A stretch of 64,000 bases of DNA from Macrotis lagotis (Eukaryota > Chordata > Mammalia > Peramelemorphia > Peramelidae), in contig NC_133658.1 in assembly GCF_037893015.1 (NCBI RefSeq), forward strand, positions 61,795,636 through 61,859,635, in the 5' to 3' direction. The position numbers were made by a program, and so were the translations under genes. The notes under the pieces are model-generated. The model saw nothing but the letters and a program-made list of their open reading frames with translations, was not told the origin of the DNA and searched no databases. Shown one piece after another: positions 13,020 to 24,251 of this stretch (position 1 is the stretch's first letter; each line of letters opens with the position of its first letter).

Positions 13020-13800
13020 CTCACCTGTTGCTGTGGCACAAAGCATATTGATACCATCCAGTTATATTGAAAAATAAACCCTGAAAGTTACCTTTCCAGT
13101 TCACTTGTGATTTTGCTGGCTTTTCTAAATTTGCAATTCCTTTTCAGGCAATGATACCAGGATACTCAACTACTGTGACAGTGATTAAGTTTCAGCTTCT
13201 GGTAGGTTGTCAATTCATAATGCAGTCTAAATCTTTCAGGTTTACTCGTTTCTCTTTCCTGAAGTCACACAAACTCTGCCAATCCACAAGAGGTCTGGCC
13301 TTTCAGGATGTGAGAATTGGGCAACAAAACTGTATAAACACCACACAAATAGCAAAAACATATGTAAATCCATGTGAAGTTTGAGTTAAAGTGATAGCTT
13401 GTTAAATAGCTTGCTCCTGCTTGTGATTCTCCTAAGTCACACTGATCATTTCACTCATCTTAAATTCCACTGTCATTTGAACCTCACATGGCGTGCCTGG
13501 GCAAATTTGATGACTGGGATGTTGTTTTAGAGGCCAGGCCTTTCGCCAAGCCTGCTGTGTCTATTCCCCTGACCCACCAGGGCAGCTTTAAACAACACCT
13601 CCCTTATTTATGTTACGGCTGTGAACAGTCAAACTGCTGCTTACTATCAAAGGAGGCCCAACCTACTCATGTTTCTCACATCTTTAAGAGCAATACTATT
13701 GACTCTTATACCACTCCTTTATTTAAAGCTAAATACTGTACTAAAGAATCATTTGTCACTCTACTAGCAAAACTATAAAATAATTTCCTTCACATTCAAT
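13020..13800. other. Repeat-free block in intron 1
   Basis: This stretch shows none of the repeat families seen elsewhere and is of higher complexity than its flanks, including a 96-codon open frame at 13,488-13,778 on the plus strand. The frame matches no protein I recognise. The block could be conserved non-coding DNA, but comparison with other species is needed to tell. Confidence 0.35.
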
Positions 13801-13845
13801 TTTTCTAATCCAAATAATTTAAATAAACCAAAATTTCTGTAAAAT

Positions 13846-13922
13846 AAAAAGCTACAGTATCAAATTGTAATTTTTTGTAAAAGAATAATAAAAAAGCTAC
13901 AATATCAAATTACAATGTTTTA
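13846..13922. repeat. Short imperfect tandem duplication
   Basis: A unit of about 44 bp containing 'aaaagctacagtatcaaatt' is followed by 'aaaagctacaatatcaaatt'. It is AT-rich and otherwise unremarkable. Confidence 0.7.
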
Positions 13923-14561
13923 CAAAAAAGTTTGGTTGTTTTATTATTATCGCAATAATGTAAAATAATTTTAAAATATTAACAGTGATAACTAAAAACT
14001 GCTTCACCAAAAAAAGAGAACTAGATGTACATTTAAATATACTATAAACTAATGTATATTTAATTAGAAACAGATGGAACACTGTCAGAAAGAATAGAAT
14101 TTAGCCAAAATCAATTGTAACTGAAGAATGCTAAATGATTTCTTGAGTCTAAGGCTTATTTCTCTTATGATACTAAATCAACTTAAGTTACAATTCTTAT
14201 TTAAAACCCACAAAGTCTCAGCTGTTTGCACTACATACATGATAAAGATTTTAATGCTATGACATGTTATAACTAACCTCAGTACATGATGAGCTACCTC
14301 CTCTAACAGTGAAACTGGGAAAAATGCCAAATTATTTCTTCTGTAATTTGGCAAAGGGAAAAGTCAAAGGAAAGAATTGAGTTAACAGTACAAATTACAA
14401 TGAGGTTTTTTTTAATCCGACAGAATGAGATCCTTTAAAGGCAGTCCCTCTATACTTCCAATATTTACACAATTAGGCCGAATTTAGGTTCCTGCTGTAT
14501 TACTAATTTATGTTAATGAGCACAGGTACAGTACACCTAGAACTCTAGAGATAAAAAAAAA

Positions 14562-14711
14562 TTTTTTTTAGGGTTTTTGCAAGGCAATGGGGTTGAGTGA
14601 CTTACCCAAGGTCACACAGCTAGGTAATTATTAAGTGTCTGAGCTCACTTGTACTCAGGTCCTCCTGACTCCAGGGTCAGTGCTCTATCCACTGCGCTAC
14701 CTAGTCGCCCT
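14562..14711 (-). repeat. WSINE1-like SINE, antisense
   Basis: Complete antisense copy with its T-rich end on the left. Confidence 0.9.
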
Positions 14712-14881
14712 AGAGATAAAAATTTTTAACAAAAATTAAATACTTAGTGAAACTTACCAAATCTAGTTTATATATCCTAGCTTTATTCAAACTCAAGAGG
14801 CTTTACACATGATGAAAATATGGTACAGTAATGAGTTATACAAAGAAAAATTTTCTAAAGAAAAGAAGTTAAGGAAGTTCC

Positions 14882-15036
14882 GGGGGCAGCTAGGTGGCAC
14901 AAATGAAAAGAGCACCTGCCCTGGAGTCAGGAGGACCTGAGTTCAAATCCAGTCTCAGATACTTTTAATTACCTAGCTGTATGACCTTGGGCAAGTCACC
15001 TAACTCCAATGCCTTACAAAACTTTTTAAAAAAAAG
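14882..15036 (+). repeat. WSINE1-like SINE
   Basis: Near-complete copy. The head carries 'cacaaatgaaaagagcacc' instead of the usual 'cagtggatagagcacc'. Confidence 0.88.
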
Positions 15037-15082
15037 GAGGAAGTTCAATTTTCCCCCATCAAGGGAAATCTGTCTTTATAAC

Positions 15083-15545
15083 TTGAGGCAGTTAGGGGGC
15101 AAAATGAATAGAGTAGGGGCAGATAGGTGGTGCAGTGGATAGAATACTGGCCCTGGAGTCAAGAATATCTTACTGGCCCTGGAGTCAAGAATATCTGAGT
15201 TCAAATCCAGCCTCAGACAATAATTACCTAGCTGTGTGGCCTTGGGCAAGCCACTTAACCCCATTGCCTTGCAAAAAAATTTAAAAAATTAAAAAAAAGA
15301 AGAATGGATAGAGTACTGGGCTTATAGTCAAGAAGACCTGAGTTCAAATTCAGCCTTAGTCAATAGCTTTGTTATAACTATGAACAGGGCACTTAACTGC
15401 TGTTTGCCTCAGTTTCCTCAATTGCAAAATGGGGATAATAATAGCACCTTAATCCCAGGATTGTTGTGAGGATCAAATGAGAGAATCCTGGTCAAGCCTT
15501 TAGCACAGTGCCTGGCATATAGGGGCACTACATAAAGCAGGATGA
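15083..15545 (+). repeat. MIR-type SINE split by a WSINE1-like SINE
   Basis: The MIR head lies at 15,083-15,115. Its CORE and 3' part ('cctcagtttcctcaattgca', then 'gcacagtgcctggcatatag') resume near 15,300. The inserted WSINE1-like copy occupies about 15,116-15,298 and contains an exact 26-bp tandem duplication (15,145-15,170 and 15,171-15,196). Confidence 0.85.
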
Positions 15546-16249
15546 TGAAGATGATGGTCATTAACATTATAGTCGATTAGCTGATTATAGTTGATTATAG
15601 TCATCAACATCATCATCTTTGTTCATAATTCCATGCTCCCTAAGATTTGCACATATAAACAACATTAAATTCCATTTTAAAACAGGCAAGCTGTGCAAAT
15701 GCTTTTTATTTTTTAACACATGTTGATATTTTGTTCTTATACCATTTACATTTCCCAATGAATCCCTCTCCTTCCACTTTCCTTGGAAAGGGTCATAAGT
15801 TACAACAAAAAATTTAAAAAAGAGAAAACAAAATTTAACAAAGGTAACCCGTATTTCTGCAGAGGTAACTGTCCTTTTAAAAACAAGTAACAAGCAAAAT
15901 GCTAATGAATCATTACTGCTAGAGGCTCATGATAAAAGAGAAAATGAAATTTACATAAAAAAGAATAGAATTAAAGGGCTCAATGAAAAATCAAATATAC
16001 CAAATCATGCAAGACTATAAATTGGATATATTCACATAATTTTCTATGTCCACTCTCTGTTCATTTGTTTAAAGCAAAGGTGCTATGGTAGGAAAAAGGA
16101 TTTTGTATAATTTAAATAAAATATTAAAACCATTTATGTAAATAAATCAAAAACATAGGTAAAACAAGTTACTCTGTAATGAATAAATTCTTTTAAGTCT
16201 AATATTAATTTTATTCTCTGAAGAATAGGAGTTAGAAAGGTAAAGAAAT

Positions 16250-16410
16250 TTTTTTTTAGGTTTTTGCAAGGCAAACGGGGTAAATGGGGTTAAGTGGCTT
16301 GCCCAAGGCCACACAGCTAGGTAATTATTAAGTGTCTGAGACCGGATTTGAACCAGGTAATCCTGACTCCAGGGCCAGTGCTTTATCCACTATGCCACCT
16401 AGCCACCCCG
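16250..16410 (-). repeat. WSINE1-like SINE, antisense
   Basis: Complete antisense copy with a small internal duplication of 'ggggtaaatggggttaag'. Confidence 0.9.
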
Positions 16411-16437
16411 AGAAATTATTCAAAAATACAAATTTGC

Positions 16438-16556
16438 TGGCCCTGGAGTCAGGTCAAATCCAATCTCAGACACTTAATAATTACCTAGCTGTGTGGCCTT
16501 GGGCAAGCCACTTAACCCCATTTGCCTTGCCAAAAAAATCTAAAAAAAAAAAAAAA
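16438..16556 (+). repeat. WSINE1-like SINE, truncated
   Basis: Lacks the tRNA-like head and starts at 'tggccctggagtcagg'. An A tail is present. Confidence 0.85.
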
Positions 16557-16559
16557 TGC

Positions 16560-17900
16560 AAATTTCCCTCAACATTCCAGTAAAAGGAATATAGTTTTGA
16601 GAGAGAAAAGAGAACCTCTTAGGATTCTTTTGTAATTTTATTTAGACCTAGAAATTCAATACTTAAACTAGGGAAAACAAATAGCAACTTAGCCATAATC
16701 GGCATATTCAGAGGATAAAACATAAAAATAATGAAATGTCAGTCTAAATCAGAATCTTAAGATTAAATTCACAAAAATTCATCAAGGAAGTTACCCTCTG
16801 AAATGAATAAATCATGCTATCTACAGTATTACTAAGGACTAATTCATTGTTATTTTAAGTTTCCTACTTAGTATTTGATTTATGGTACTTAAAAGTTACT
16901 CTAAGATTTTTAAGAAGGGAAAAGTTAATGCAAATTTAAAATCAAAGCATTTTGAACCTCACAGAATCCAGGGATCAAGAAAACACTGATTTCTTTTAAT
17001 TTCAAGTAGCTTCAATTAGCAAAACACCACCTTGAAAGAGCAAAGGTAAAACATATTAGGGTGTATATTTATAAGTTTGTGTATGATGAAAAACAGTTCA
17101 AAGAAATATTAGGGTACACTGAAGGTTTGTATCCTGACAATCTTAATATAGAAATTTAATCTTTTGGTTTGCTTTCTCCTCTTTCCAACTTTTAAATGTC
17201 CACTTATAAGAGGTACCAAAATAAACTTAAACCATAAGGGTTTCTGGGAGGAACAGAAATCTCCTTCTGAGTGTATGTTATGATTAACACTCTAATTAGA
17301 GAACAAATGAAGATTCAGTTGTGGTAAAGGCCCCTCAAACCTTGAGTAAGATCTAAAACCACATTAGCCCATCCATCAAGACTAGAATGAGCTCAAGCAG
17401 TACACATCTGTAATTTGACAAACTGGGACAAATGGGGCCTACTGATAAAACAAAGGATTTTTCATCAGTTTCTGTAACAAGTCTATGTGTTTAAAGGCAA
17501 GAAGGAATATTTAACAAAAACTAACAATAACAGGCAAGCCACCCTAAAGACAAATCTGTTAAGCTTACTTTGGGTTACTTCAAATTCTAATTCATTCAAA
17601 ACTCAAAATGATGAACATCAAAATGTATGCTCATTCCAACTGAAAATAAATTTTTAATTCCTGAATTTTTTACCTGCTCCTTTTGATAGTAAATCTTAAG
17701 TCCCAAAAGAGTAGAAGACGGTTTCACTTAATGACTTACAGTAACCTTGTACAGTTCATTATGTCTCTGTGATCATCTAATCTAACCAACTAGGATTCTT
17801 GGAATAAATCTTAATATACTCTAAAATCATAACTATCTTGAAATAAATCTTGTACTAAAACACATAATAAGGATCTTATACCACAATTTCAAATGGATAT
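16560..17900. other. AT-rich intron, nothing recognised
   Basis: No gene, RNA or confident repeat was found on either strand. Confidence 0.5.
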
Positions 17901-17929
17901 GAGGTTTAAAAATTTTAAAAACCATGCCA

Positions 17930-18765
17930 CGTTGTTGGTGGAGCTGCGAACTCATCTAACCTTTCTGGAAAGCACACAAAGGGCAATAAAAATGTGTACA
18001 CCCTTTAATCCAGCAATACCACTACTGGGTCTATACCCTGAAGAGATCATGAAAAGAGGTAAAAACATCACTTATACAAAAATATTCATAGCAGCCCTAT
18101 TTGTGGTTGCAAAGAATTGGAAATTCAGAGAATGTCCATCAATTGGGGAATGGTTGAACAAATTGTGGTATGTGTACATTATGGAACACTACTGTCCTAT
18201 TAGAAACCAGAAGGGATAAGACTTCAGAGAAGCCTGGAAGGATTTGCATGAAGGGATGCTGAGTGAGATGAGCAGAACCAAAAGAACATTGTTCACCCTA
18301 ACAGCAACATGATGGAATTGCTCATTTCATCAATGCAACTATCAAGGACAATTTTAGGATATCTGAGATGGAGAATACCATCCATATCCAAAGAAAGAAT
18401 TGTGGAGTTTAAACAAAGACCAAAGACCTTATTTATTTGTTTGTTTGTTTAAGTGGTTTGCCAAAGTTCACACAGCTAGGTAATTATTAAATGTCTAAGG
18501 CCGCATTTGAACTCAGGTCCTCCGGACTCCAGGGCCGTTCTCTATCCACTATTGCCTTTAATTAAAAAAAAAAATCTTATGTAATTTTGCTAATTCTTAT
18601 AGTTCATTTTTTTCCTTAGGGATACGATTTCTCTCTCAACACATTCAATTTTGATCAATGTATATAGCATGGAAATAACGTAAAGACTGTCAGACTGCAT
18701 TCTGTGGTGGTGGGGGGAATGAGATTGCAGGGAAATTTGTAAAATTCAAAAAAACAATAAAAAAA
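17930..18765 (+). repeat. 5'-truncated L1 split by a SINE
   Basis: L1 ORF2 C-terminal codons ('FNPAIPLLGLYPEEIMK', then 'SIGEWLNKLWYVYIMEHYC') followed by the 3' UTR ending AAAAAAACAATAAAAAAAA. An antisense partial WSINE1-like copy sits at 18,449-18,549. Flanks 'attttaaaaaccatgcca' (left) and 'attttaaaaagccatgcca' (right) form an almost perfect target duplication. Confidence 0.88.
18449..18549 (-). repeat. WSINE1-like SINE, partial, antisense, within L1
   Basis: Contains 'cacacagctaggtaattatt' and 'gactccagggcc'. It lacks part of both ends. Confidence 0.82.
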
Positions 18766-18851
18766 ATTTTAAAAAGCCATGCCATTAGAGAATGGAAGGC
18801 TCTATCTTTTACAATTATGGATAGAGGTTTGCTATCAAAACTATATAAGAG

Positions 18852-20053
18852 GCAGAAGTCCGGGGTTGCAGGAGAAGATGGCGGTCTCCACAGGAGTTTA
18901 AGTTCCACGTAATTTTCGCTTGTTAGAAGAACTTGAAGAAGGCCAAAAACAAGTAGACGATGGTACACTTAGCTGGGGACTTTTAGATGATGAAGATATG
19001 ACACTTACAAGGTGGACAGGCATGATTATTGGGCCACCAAGGACAAACTATGAAAACAGAATGTATAGTCTGAAAGTAGAGTGTGGACCTAAATACCCAG
19101 AAGCACCTCCAACAGTTAGATTTGTAACAAAAATTAATATGAATGGGATAAATAATTCCAATGGAATGGTGGATGGAGCATACCAGTAGCAAAATGGCAA
19201 AATTCTTATAGCATTAAAGTTGTACTTCAAGAGCTAAGGCATCTAATGATGTCCAAAGAAAACATGAAGCTTCCACAGCCTCCAGAAGGACAAACATACA
19301 GCAATTAATTTTAACAAATCTCAAACTTATCTAAACCAACAACCTTCTACTCATGTTAATGTCTTGATTAAATCTCACAATGCAAAACCCACACATTAAA
19401 AAAATTTCAGCTGGTATACATGACCTGGACATTTGTAAGAATATATTTAATATATGTACACCCATTATGTTTTCAGGCACAATGGGAAGAAAAATGCAGA
19501 ACAATTTTTTTTTTCCCCTCTTATCAAGGCACTATCATTTAAGCATAAACCTGGAATACTCTAAATGGAATTCAGGTTTTGCAAGATGAAAGCATGACAA
19601 GAAGTGTCAGATTGCTGTGGAGTAATGTGTGTTTCAGAAATCTAATTTCTCAAGAAGGAAAATTATAAAAGGCATGCTTGATCCATCTTGCTTAGTGAAA
19701 GAGCTGCAATTTAAATTGTACAATACTGGTACAATACAGTTGCTAATTTTGTCTAATTTTTGAAGAGGTGTGAGTAGCGACTACTAGTAGTAACAAAGAG
19801 TATGTTCAGGATTGTTTTTATACCTGCATTTATAAAAAGGGGGGAGGGATTGAGGTAGATGGATTTCTGTTTTAAAGTAGCTCCTGTGTGTTACATGTAA
19901 CAGACATGGTAAATACTTGTTTACAGTCTTTGTTCTGATAAATCATGAACTTAAGTTTAAGTGAAAAAAAACAAAGGTGTATGGATATGTGATTCTGAGA
20001 TTAAAGTTAGTCTTAAAATGTAAATAAAATATGGAAAGTATCCTCAAAAAAAA
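18852..20053 (+). pseudogene. UBE2V2P: UBE2V2 processed pseudogene
   Basis: An intronless copy of UBE2V2 (MMS2), the catalytically inactive E2-like partner of UBC13 in K63-linked ubiquitin chain formation. The reading region is 18,878-19,308: 'MAVSTGV', then '[16 protein letters not shown]', '[20 protein letters not shown]' and '[19 protein letters not shown]' follow the human protein closely. Codon 8 (Lys in the human protein) is a stop. A four-base loss just after 'GMVD' shifts the frame, and one further codon is missing nearby. The parental 3' UTR is retained, with AATAAA at 20,023-20,028 and a short A tail at 20,046-20,053. Direct repeats of aaaactatataagag at 18,837-18,851 and 20,050-20,064 are the target duplication, as expected for L1-driven retrotransposition. 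It lies antisense inside NFATC3 intron 1. Confidence 0.95.
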
Positions 20054-20084
20054 CTATATAAGAGATCATTACAATACCAAATAT

Positions 20085-20250
20085 ATTAATTTTCTAATTT
20101 AATATTTTTCCCAATTACATTTAAAGTTTTAACATATATTTTTGAAAAATTTGAGTTTCAAATTCTCTCCCTCCTGCCCCCCTACATTCCTCATTGAGAA
20201 GGAAATAATTTTATGCAAGTTATACAATGTGCAGTCATGCAAGACAAAAC
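20085..20250 (-). repeat. L1 3'-end fragment, antisense
   Basis: The text 'ttgagtttcaaattctctcc' through 'cattgagaaggaaataattt' is the reverse complement of the L1 3' UTR seen at 49.33-49.49 kb. Confidence 0.7.
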
Positions 20251-20254
20251 AATT

Positions 20255-20945
20255 ATATTAATTTTTAAAGCTTTTCAATATCCCCCAAAAAGCAATGATG
20301 CTAAAGTCAGAACGTAAGATTTGGGAGGAAAATATTTGCATTAAATAGCTGCCTAGTTTAAGATTTGACATAAATATATTAAGATATGAATATTCCACAG
20401 AAGATAAGTGTTCAAAGGATATTAACAGTTTCCAAACCAAAAAATAATAACTATCACAAAAACTAGAATACTGTGAACTATACTCTCATACCCATCAAAC
20501 TGCAAAGATGTTAAACATGGGAAGCTTAGTCCCTTGAATCAGGAAGGGGGGAATAAGAATGGTTTAACTACTCCAGAAAACAATTTGGAATCGTCAGATA
20601 AGTTCCTAATTGTTCATTATCTGCCCTAGTCCTCAAGCAGGTTACAAAAACAAAACCATATGCACAAAAATGTTTACAGAGCTATTACATACAACGACAG
20701 AAAAGTAAAAATCAAGAAAGTGTCCAATGATTTTGTGGAGTGACAGAATAAATTATGGAAGATGAACATAATGGTGTATACATATGATATAAAAATGCAC
20801 CATAAGGTTTGATGAATATGAAGACTTTACAGGAAATATGGAAAGACTTGTATAAAAAATATACCATATACTTCATATATAACAGAAGAATATACATGCT
20901 AACTGGAACAATATAAATAAACTCAAAATGAAGATATAACAAAAT
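20255..20945 (+). repeat. Ancient L1 fragment, sense
   Basis: Degenerate L1 ORF2 3' portion: 'gataagtgttcaaaggatat' near 20,406, then a long block parallel to the better-preserved L1s above. No frame survives. Confidence 0.55.
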
Positions 20946-22300
20946 TCTGGTCAGATATAAGCTTCAATGTTTGTGCCATAACTGCATAATGAGTCCTCAT
21001 TGCTCTTAAAAGCACAGAATACAGTAGAGGGTTCTCCATTTACAATAGGGATAGATGTATTTTTCAGAAATAATTAGTGAATAAACAATCATTTTTTAAC
21101 CTTAATCATTATCTTTTTTTGACATAAAGACATTTAAAAAAAGAGAGCTCGGCACAGAATAGGTATATAGACAAATGATGTTACTAAATGAAAATGCTTG
21201 CTGCCAGGAATCACAGAATTTAGAGCTGGAAGAAATCAAAGATACAGTTATTCACTAAAAATAAGAGTTTAACTGCAATTACCTATGAAAATCTAAGTAT
21301 ATTTTGAGTTGAAATTGCTTACTATCACAAAGTATTTGTGATGTTGAAAGAGAATTAGTGATGAAGATAAAAAGTGATCAAAATAAGGATTGTTCCCAAG
21401 CACAATCTACTATGTAGTCCGAATAACTATTACAATTCTGATATATATATATATATATATATAAATATAAATATAAAAATGTAATTTTGACCCCATCAGT
21501 GTATCAATAATCAGGTAGTTTCTAGCTAAACTCCCACAAAGACAAATTCAGTTTATTCTAGTTTCATCATATACCATTCAAATGCACATTTAAGAAGTCT
21601 AATTTAAGGTTTAGCAACTCAGTGAAGCAGTTTTAAATCTAAAGTTGGTCAGTCTTTCTTTCAACTATTACAGGGGATTGAAAGTAATCCTTTCTTCCAA
21701 AACTCCTTTTAAACTAATAAACTAGTTATAGTAGAATGTTATGTGCCTCTCATAATGAACTTTTTCTTATGGAAACCCATCTAACCATTCTCAGAACATG
21801 AACAAAATCATTCTTATATCAACTTGAAAATATTTTGCCTTATTAATACCATACCTTTGGAACGCATTTGTTTTTTATCCTTTCAGATAAACTTGGTTTA
21901 TGTTAACATAAATATACACTAAAACAGGCTATTAACAATTCAGAACTAAATACAGATTTCACCAACTTCACAAATAACTAAGGATATTCTCACTAGTTTC
22001 TCAGCCCCATCTACGCTCCACCCCAAAAAGGTATGGAAAACTAAGTTGTTTTCGGGAAGGGTCAACAAAACCGAGCACTGAAAATCTGTTAACCTTCCGT
22101 TTGGTCTACCAAATGGCATCCCAAATGGAAGTGTTCATTGTTTCCTTTCCAGTTTCAGCACTTGTGACTGCTAAATCTGTCAAGTTCTTGTTTGTTTTCT
22201 TTTACTCCATTTTGGTCTCCGTGAAATACAGAAACCAGCCACCGTTACTACAAAACTCCAGGCACCCTTTCAAGACTGGAGCTCTTTTCCGTTCCACGAC
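20946..22300. other. AT-rich intron, mostly unassigned
   Basis: Contains a TA microsatellite at 21,441-21,463 extended by TAAATA units to about 21,476, and a short old repeat start ('cacagaatttagagctggaa') near 21,214. No gene or RNA was seen. Confidence 0.5.
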
Positions 22301-22403
22301 TTTCTATCCAGACTTAGCTCCTAAGCGGGCTGGCCCGGCGCCTCCCGGCGGAGTCGGGCCGCGGACGGCCGGCGCCTCGGCCGCTCGCAGGAGCCCAGGC
22401 TGC

Positions 22404-22444
22404 GCGGGCAGGGGCGGGCAGGGGCGGGCAGGGGCGGGCAGGGG
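22404..22444. repeat. GGGGCGGGCA decamer array
   Basis: Three exact tandem decamers (22,411-22,440) with partial units on both sides. Each holds a GC box of the Sp1 type, and the G-runs could form a quadruplex. Confidence 0.9.
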
Positions 22445-22670
22445 AGCCGGGGCGGCGGCAGTCCGCGGCCTTCCGAGCGAGCCCACGCGTCATCTTTCGG
22501 GGAGCAACTGAGCCCGGGGCCGTCCCGTGCCCGGCGTCGCGGGGGACCCGCACCCCACCGGCCGGGGGACGTCGCGGGTCTTCAGCGCCCCACATGGACG
22601 GGCAGCGGGCCCGGGGGCACAGGTACACGCGCGCACACACGCTGCTCGGGAGGAGCAAGCCGTGCCCCCG

Positions 22671-22671
<1 letters not shown>

Positions 22672-22706
<35 letters not shown>

Positions 22707-23646
22707 CACACTCACAAACACAGAGACACACATCACACACACCACACCACACACACCACACAGGCACACACCACACACACACACACACACACATCACACT
22801 CACAAACACAGAGACACACATCACACACCACACCACACACACCATACACACACACACCACACACACACATCACACTCACACACACAGAGACACACATCAC
22901 ACACACCACACCACACACACCACACCACACACACCACACAGGCACATACCACACACACACACACATCACACTCACAGAGACACACATCACACACCACACC
23001 ACACACACCACACACACACACCACACACACACACATCACACTCACACACAGAGACACACATCACACACACCACACAGACACACACCACACACTACACACA
23101 CACCACACACACCACACACATCACACACACCACACACACCACATACACCACACACCACACACACACACATCACACACCACACACCACACACTACACACAC
23201 CACACACATCACACACACCACACACACATCACACCACACAAAAACACACCACACACACCACACACACACCACACACATCACACACACCACACACACCACA
23301 CGCATTACACACTACACACACACCACACACATCACACACTACACACATCACACACTACACACACCACACACATTACACACTACACACACACCACACTACA
23401 CACACATTACACACTACACACACATCACACACTACACACACATCACACACTACACACACCACACACATTACACACTACACACACACCACACTACACACAC
23501 TACACACACACACCACACACACCACACACCACACACTACACACACACCACACTACACACACATCACACACTACACACACCACACACATTACACACTACAC
23601 ACACACACCACACTACACACACACACCCCACACGCACGCACGCACG
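22672..23646. repeat. CA-rich compound satellite, about 0.97 kb
   Basis: Starts as pure (CA)n, then becomes a variable array of CACACC, CACATC, CACTAC and CACATT words. In the left half a longer unit containing 'cacactcaca' and 'agagacacacatcacacac' recurs five times at about 70-95-bp spacing. The right half is a shorter unit built on 'cactacacacac' and 'cacacattacac'. Its right end lies about 135 bp inside NFATC3 intron 1. The array has almost no stops in several frames on both strands, which explains long His/Thr-rich or Cys/Val-rich open frames here. Confidence 0.97.
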
Positions 23647-23775
23647 GTCTCTCAGGCGCGCGCCAGGCTGCCCAGCAGGGGCCGGGCCCTCTCCCCCCTC
23701 CCCTCCCCCGCGGGCCCCTCCGCACAGGCTGCGCGGCCGGGCGCCGGGGGCAGCAGGCCGGCGCGGGGCCGGGGG

Positions 23776-23787
23776 CCTCACCTGCGG
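23776..23787 (-). other. NFATC3: Splice donor of NFATC3 exon 1
   Basis: On the minus strand it reads CAG|GTGAGG with the cut between 23,782 and 23,781. Confidence 0.9.
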
Positions 23788-23878
23788 GCCCCGGGGGCGG
23801 CGGCGGCGGCTGCCCGTCCTCCCCGAAGATGAGCTTCAAGTCCAAGTCGTCGCGGGCGCCGCAGTTTGCAGTAGTCAT
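23782..23878 (-). CDS. NFATC3: NFATC3, first coding exon
   Basis: NFATC3 (NFAT4) is a calcineurin-activated transcription factor that shuttles from cytoplasm to nucleus. The exon encodes 32 residues plus one base. 'MTTANCGA' and 'LKLIFGEDG' followed by a proline run match the known N-terminus of vertebrate NFATC3 (human [20 protein letters not shown]). The ATG is at 23,878-23,876. The exon ends at 23,782 in CAG|GTGAGG, a near-consensus donor, leaving phase 1. The calcineurin-docking, SP-repeat and Rel-homology parts must lie left of the window. The start-codon context (ccgATGA) is not a strong Kozak match. Translation past the donor gives low-complexity residues unlike NFATC3, which supports the splice call. 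The gene runs in the same direction as DUS2, as in human. Confidence 0.95.
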
Positions 23879-23910
23879 CGGCGTGGCCGGGCTGGCGGCG
23901 GCGGCGGCTC

Positions 23911-24014
23911 TGCCCGGCCCGGCCCGGCCCGGCCCGGCTCTGCCCGGCTCGGCTCTGCCCGGCTCTGCCCGGCTCGGCTCGGCCCGGCTCTGCCCGGCTC
24001 GGCTCGGCCCGGCC
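23911..24014. repeat. GC-rich pentamer array
   Basis: About twenty head-to-tail five-base units of the form cccgg, ctcgg and ctctg in irregular order. It is immediately upstream of the NFATC3 start codon, so it is probably transcribed into the leader. Confidence 0.92.
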
Positions 24015-24180
24015 TCAGCGCCGCTTCATGCCTGGCTCCGCCGCTAACTTCCCGGCCTCGTCCCGCGTTCCGGCCTGCTGGCTGTGCGGAGGGAGCGAGG
24101 GTGCGAGTGAGCGAGCGCGGCCGCCCCGCAGCTGGGCCGCCTCCGCCTGCACCGCCGCCCGCCCCCGACCGCCGCCCACA

Positions 24181-24213
24181 CCGCCGCCGCCTCCGCCGCC
24201 GCCGCCGCCGCCG
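24181..24213. repeat. CCG trinucleotide run
   Basis: CCG repeat broken once by CTC; it reads as CGG on the NFATC3 sense strand. A short triplet run of this kind in a leader can be length-variable. Confidence 0.9.
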
Positions 24214-24251
24214 GGCGCGCTCCCCGCCCCGCTCCGGAGCCCCCGGGCGCT

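Larger units (their letters stand above)
1..23781 (-). other. NFATC3: NFATC3 intron 1 (partial)
   Basis: Inferred from the NFATC3 first coding exon at 23,782-23,878 with its donor facing left. No sequence resembling the large NFATC3 exon 2 (calcineurin-docking and SP-repeat region) is seen to the left edge, so this stretch is read as intron. It is AT-rich and packed with LINE, SINE and pseudogene insertions, listed separately. Confidence 0.8.

Noticed and set aside
13488-13778. 96-codon plus-strand open frame in NFATC3 intron 1
   Set aside because: No recognised homology and no evidence of splice sites. It is kept only as part of a repeat-free block.
22527-24047. Plus-strand open frame of 506 codons, rich in His and Thr, with companions in other frames and on the other strand
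   Set aside because: Most of it is translation of the CA satellite, which lacks stops in several frames at once. It runs antisense through NFATC3 exon 1 and has no recognisable domain.
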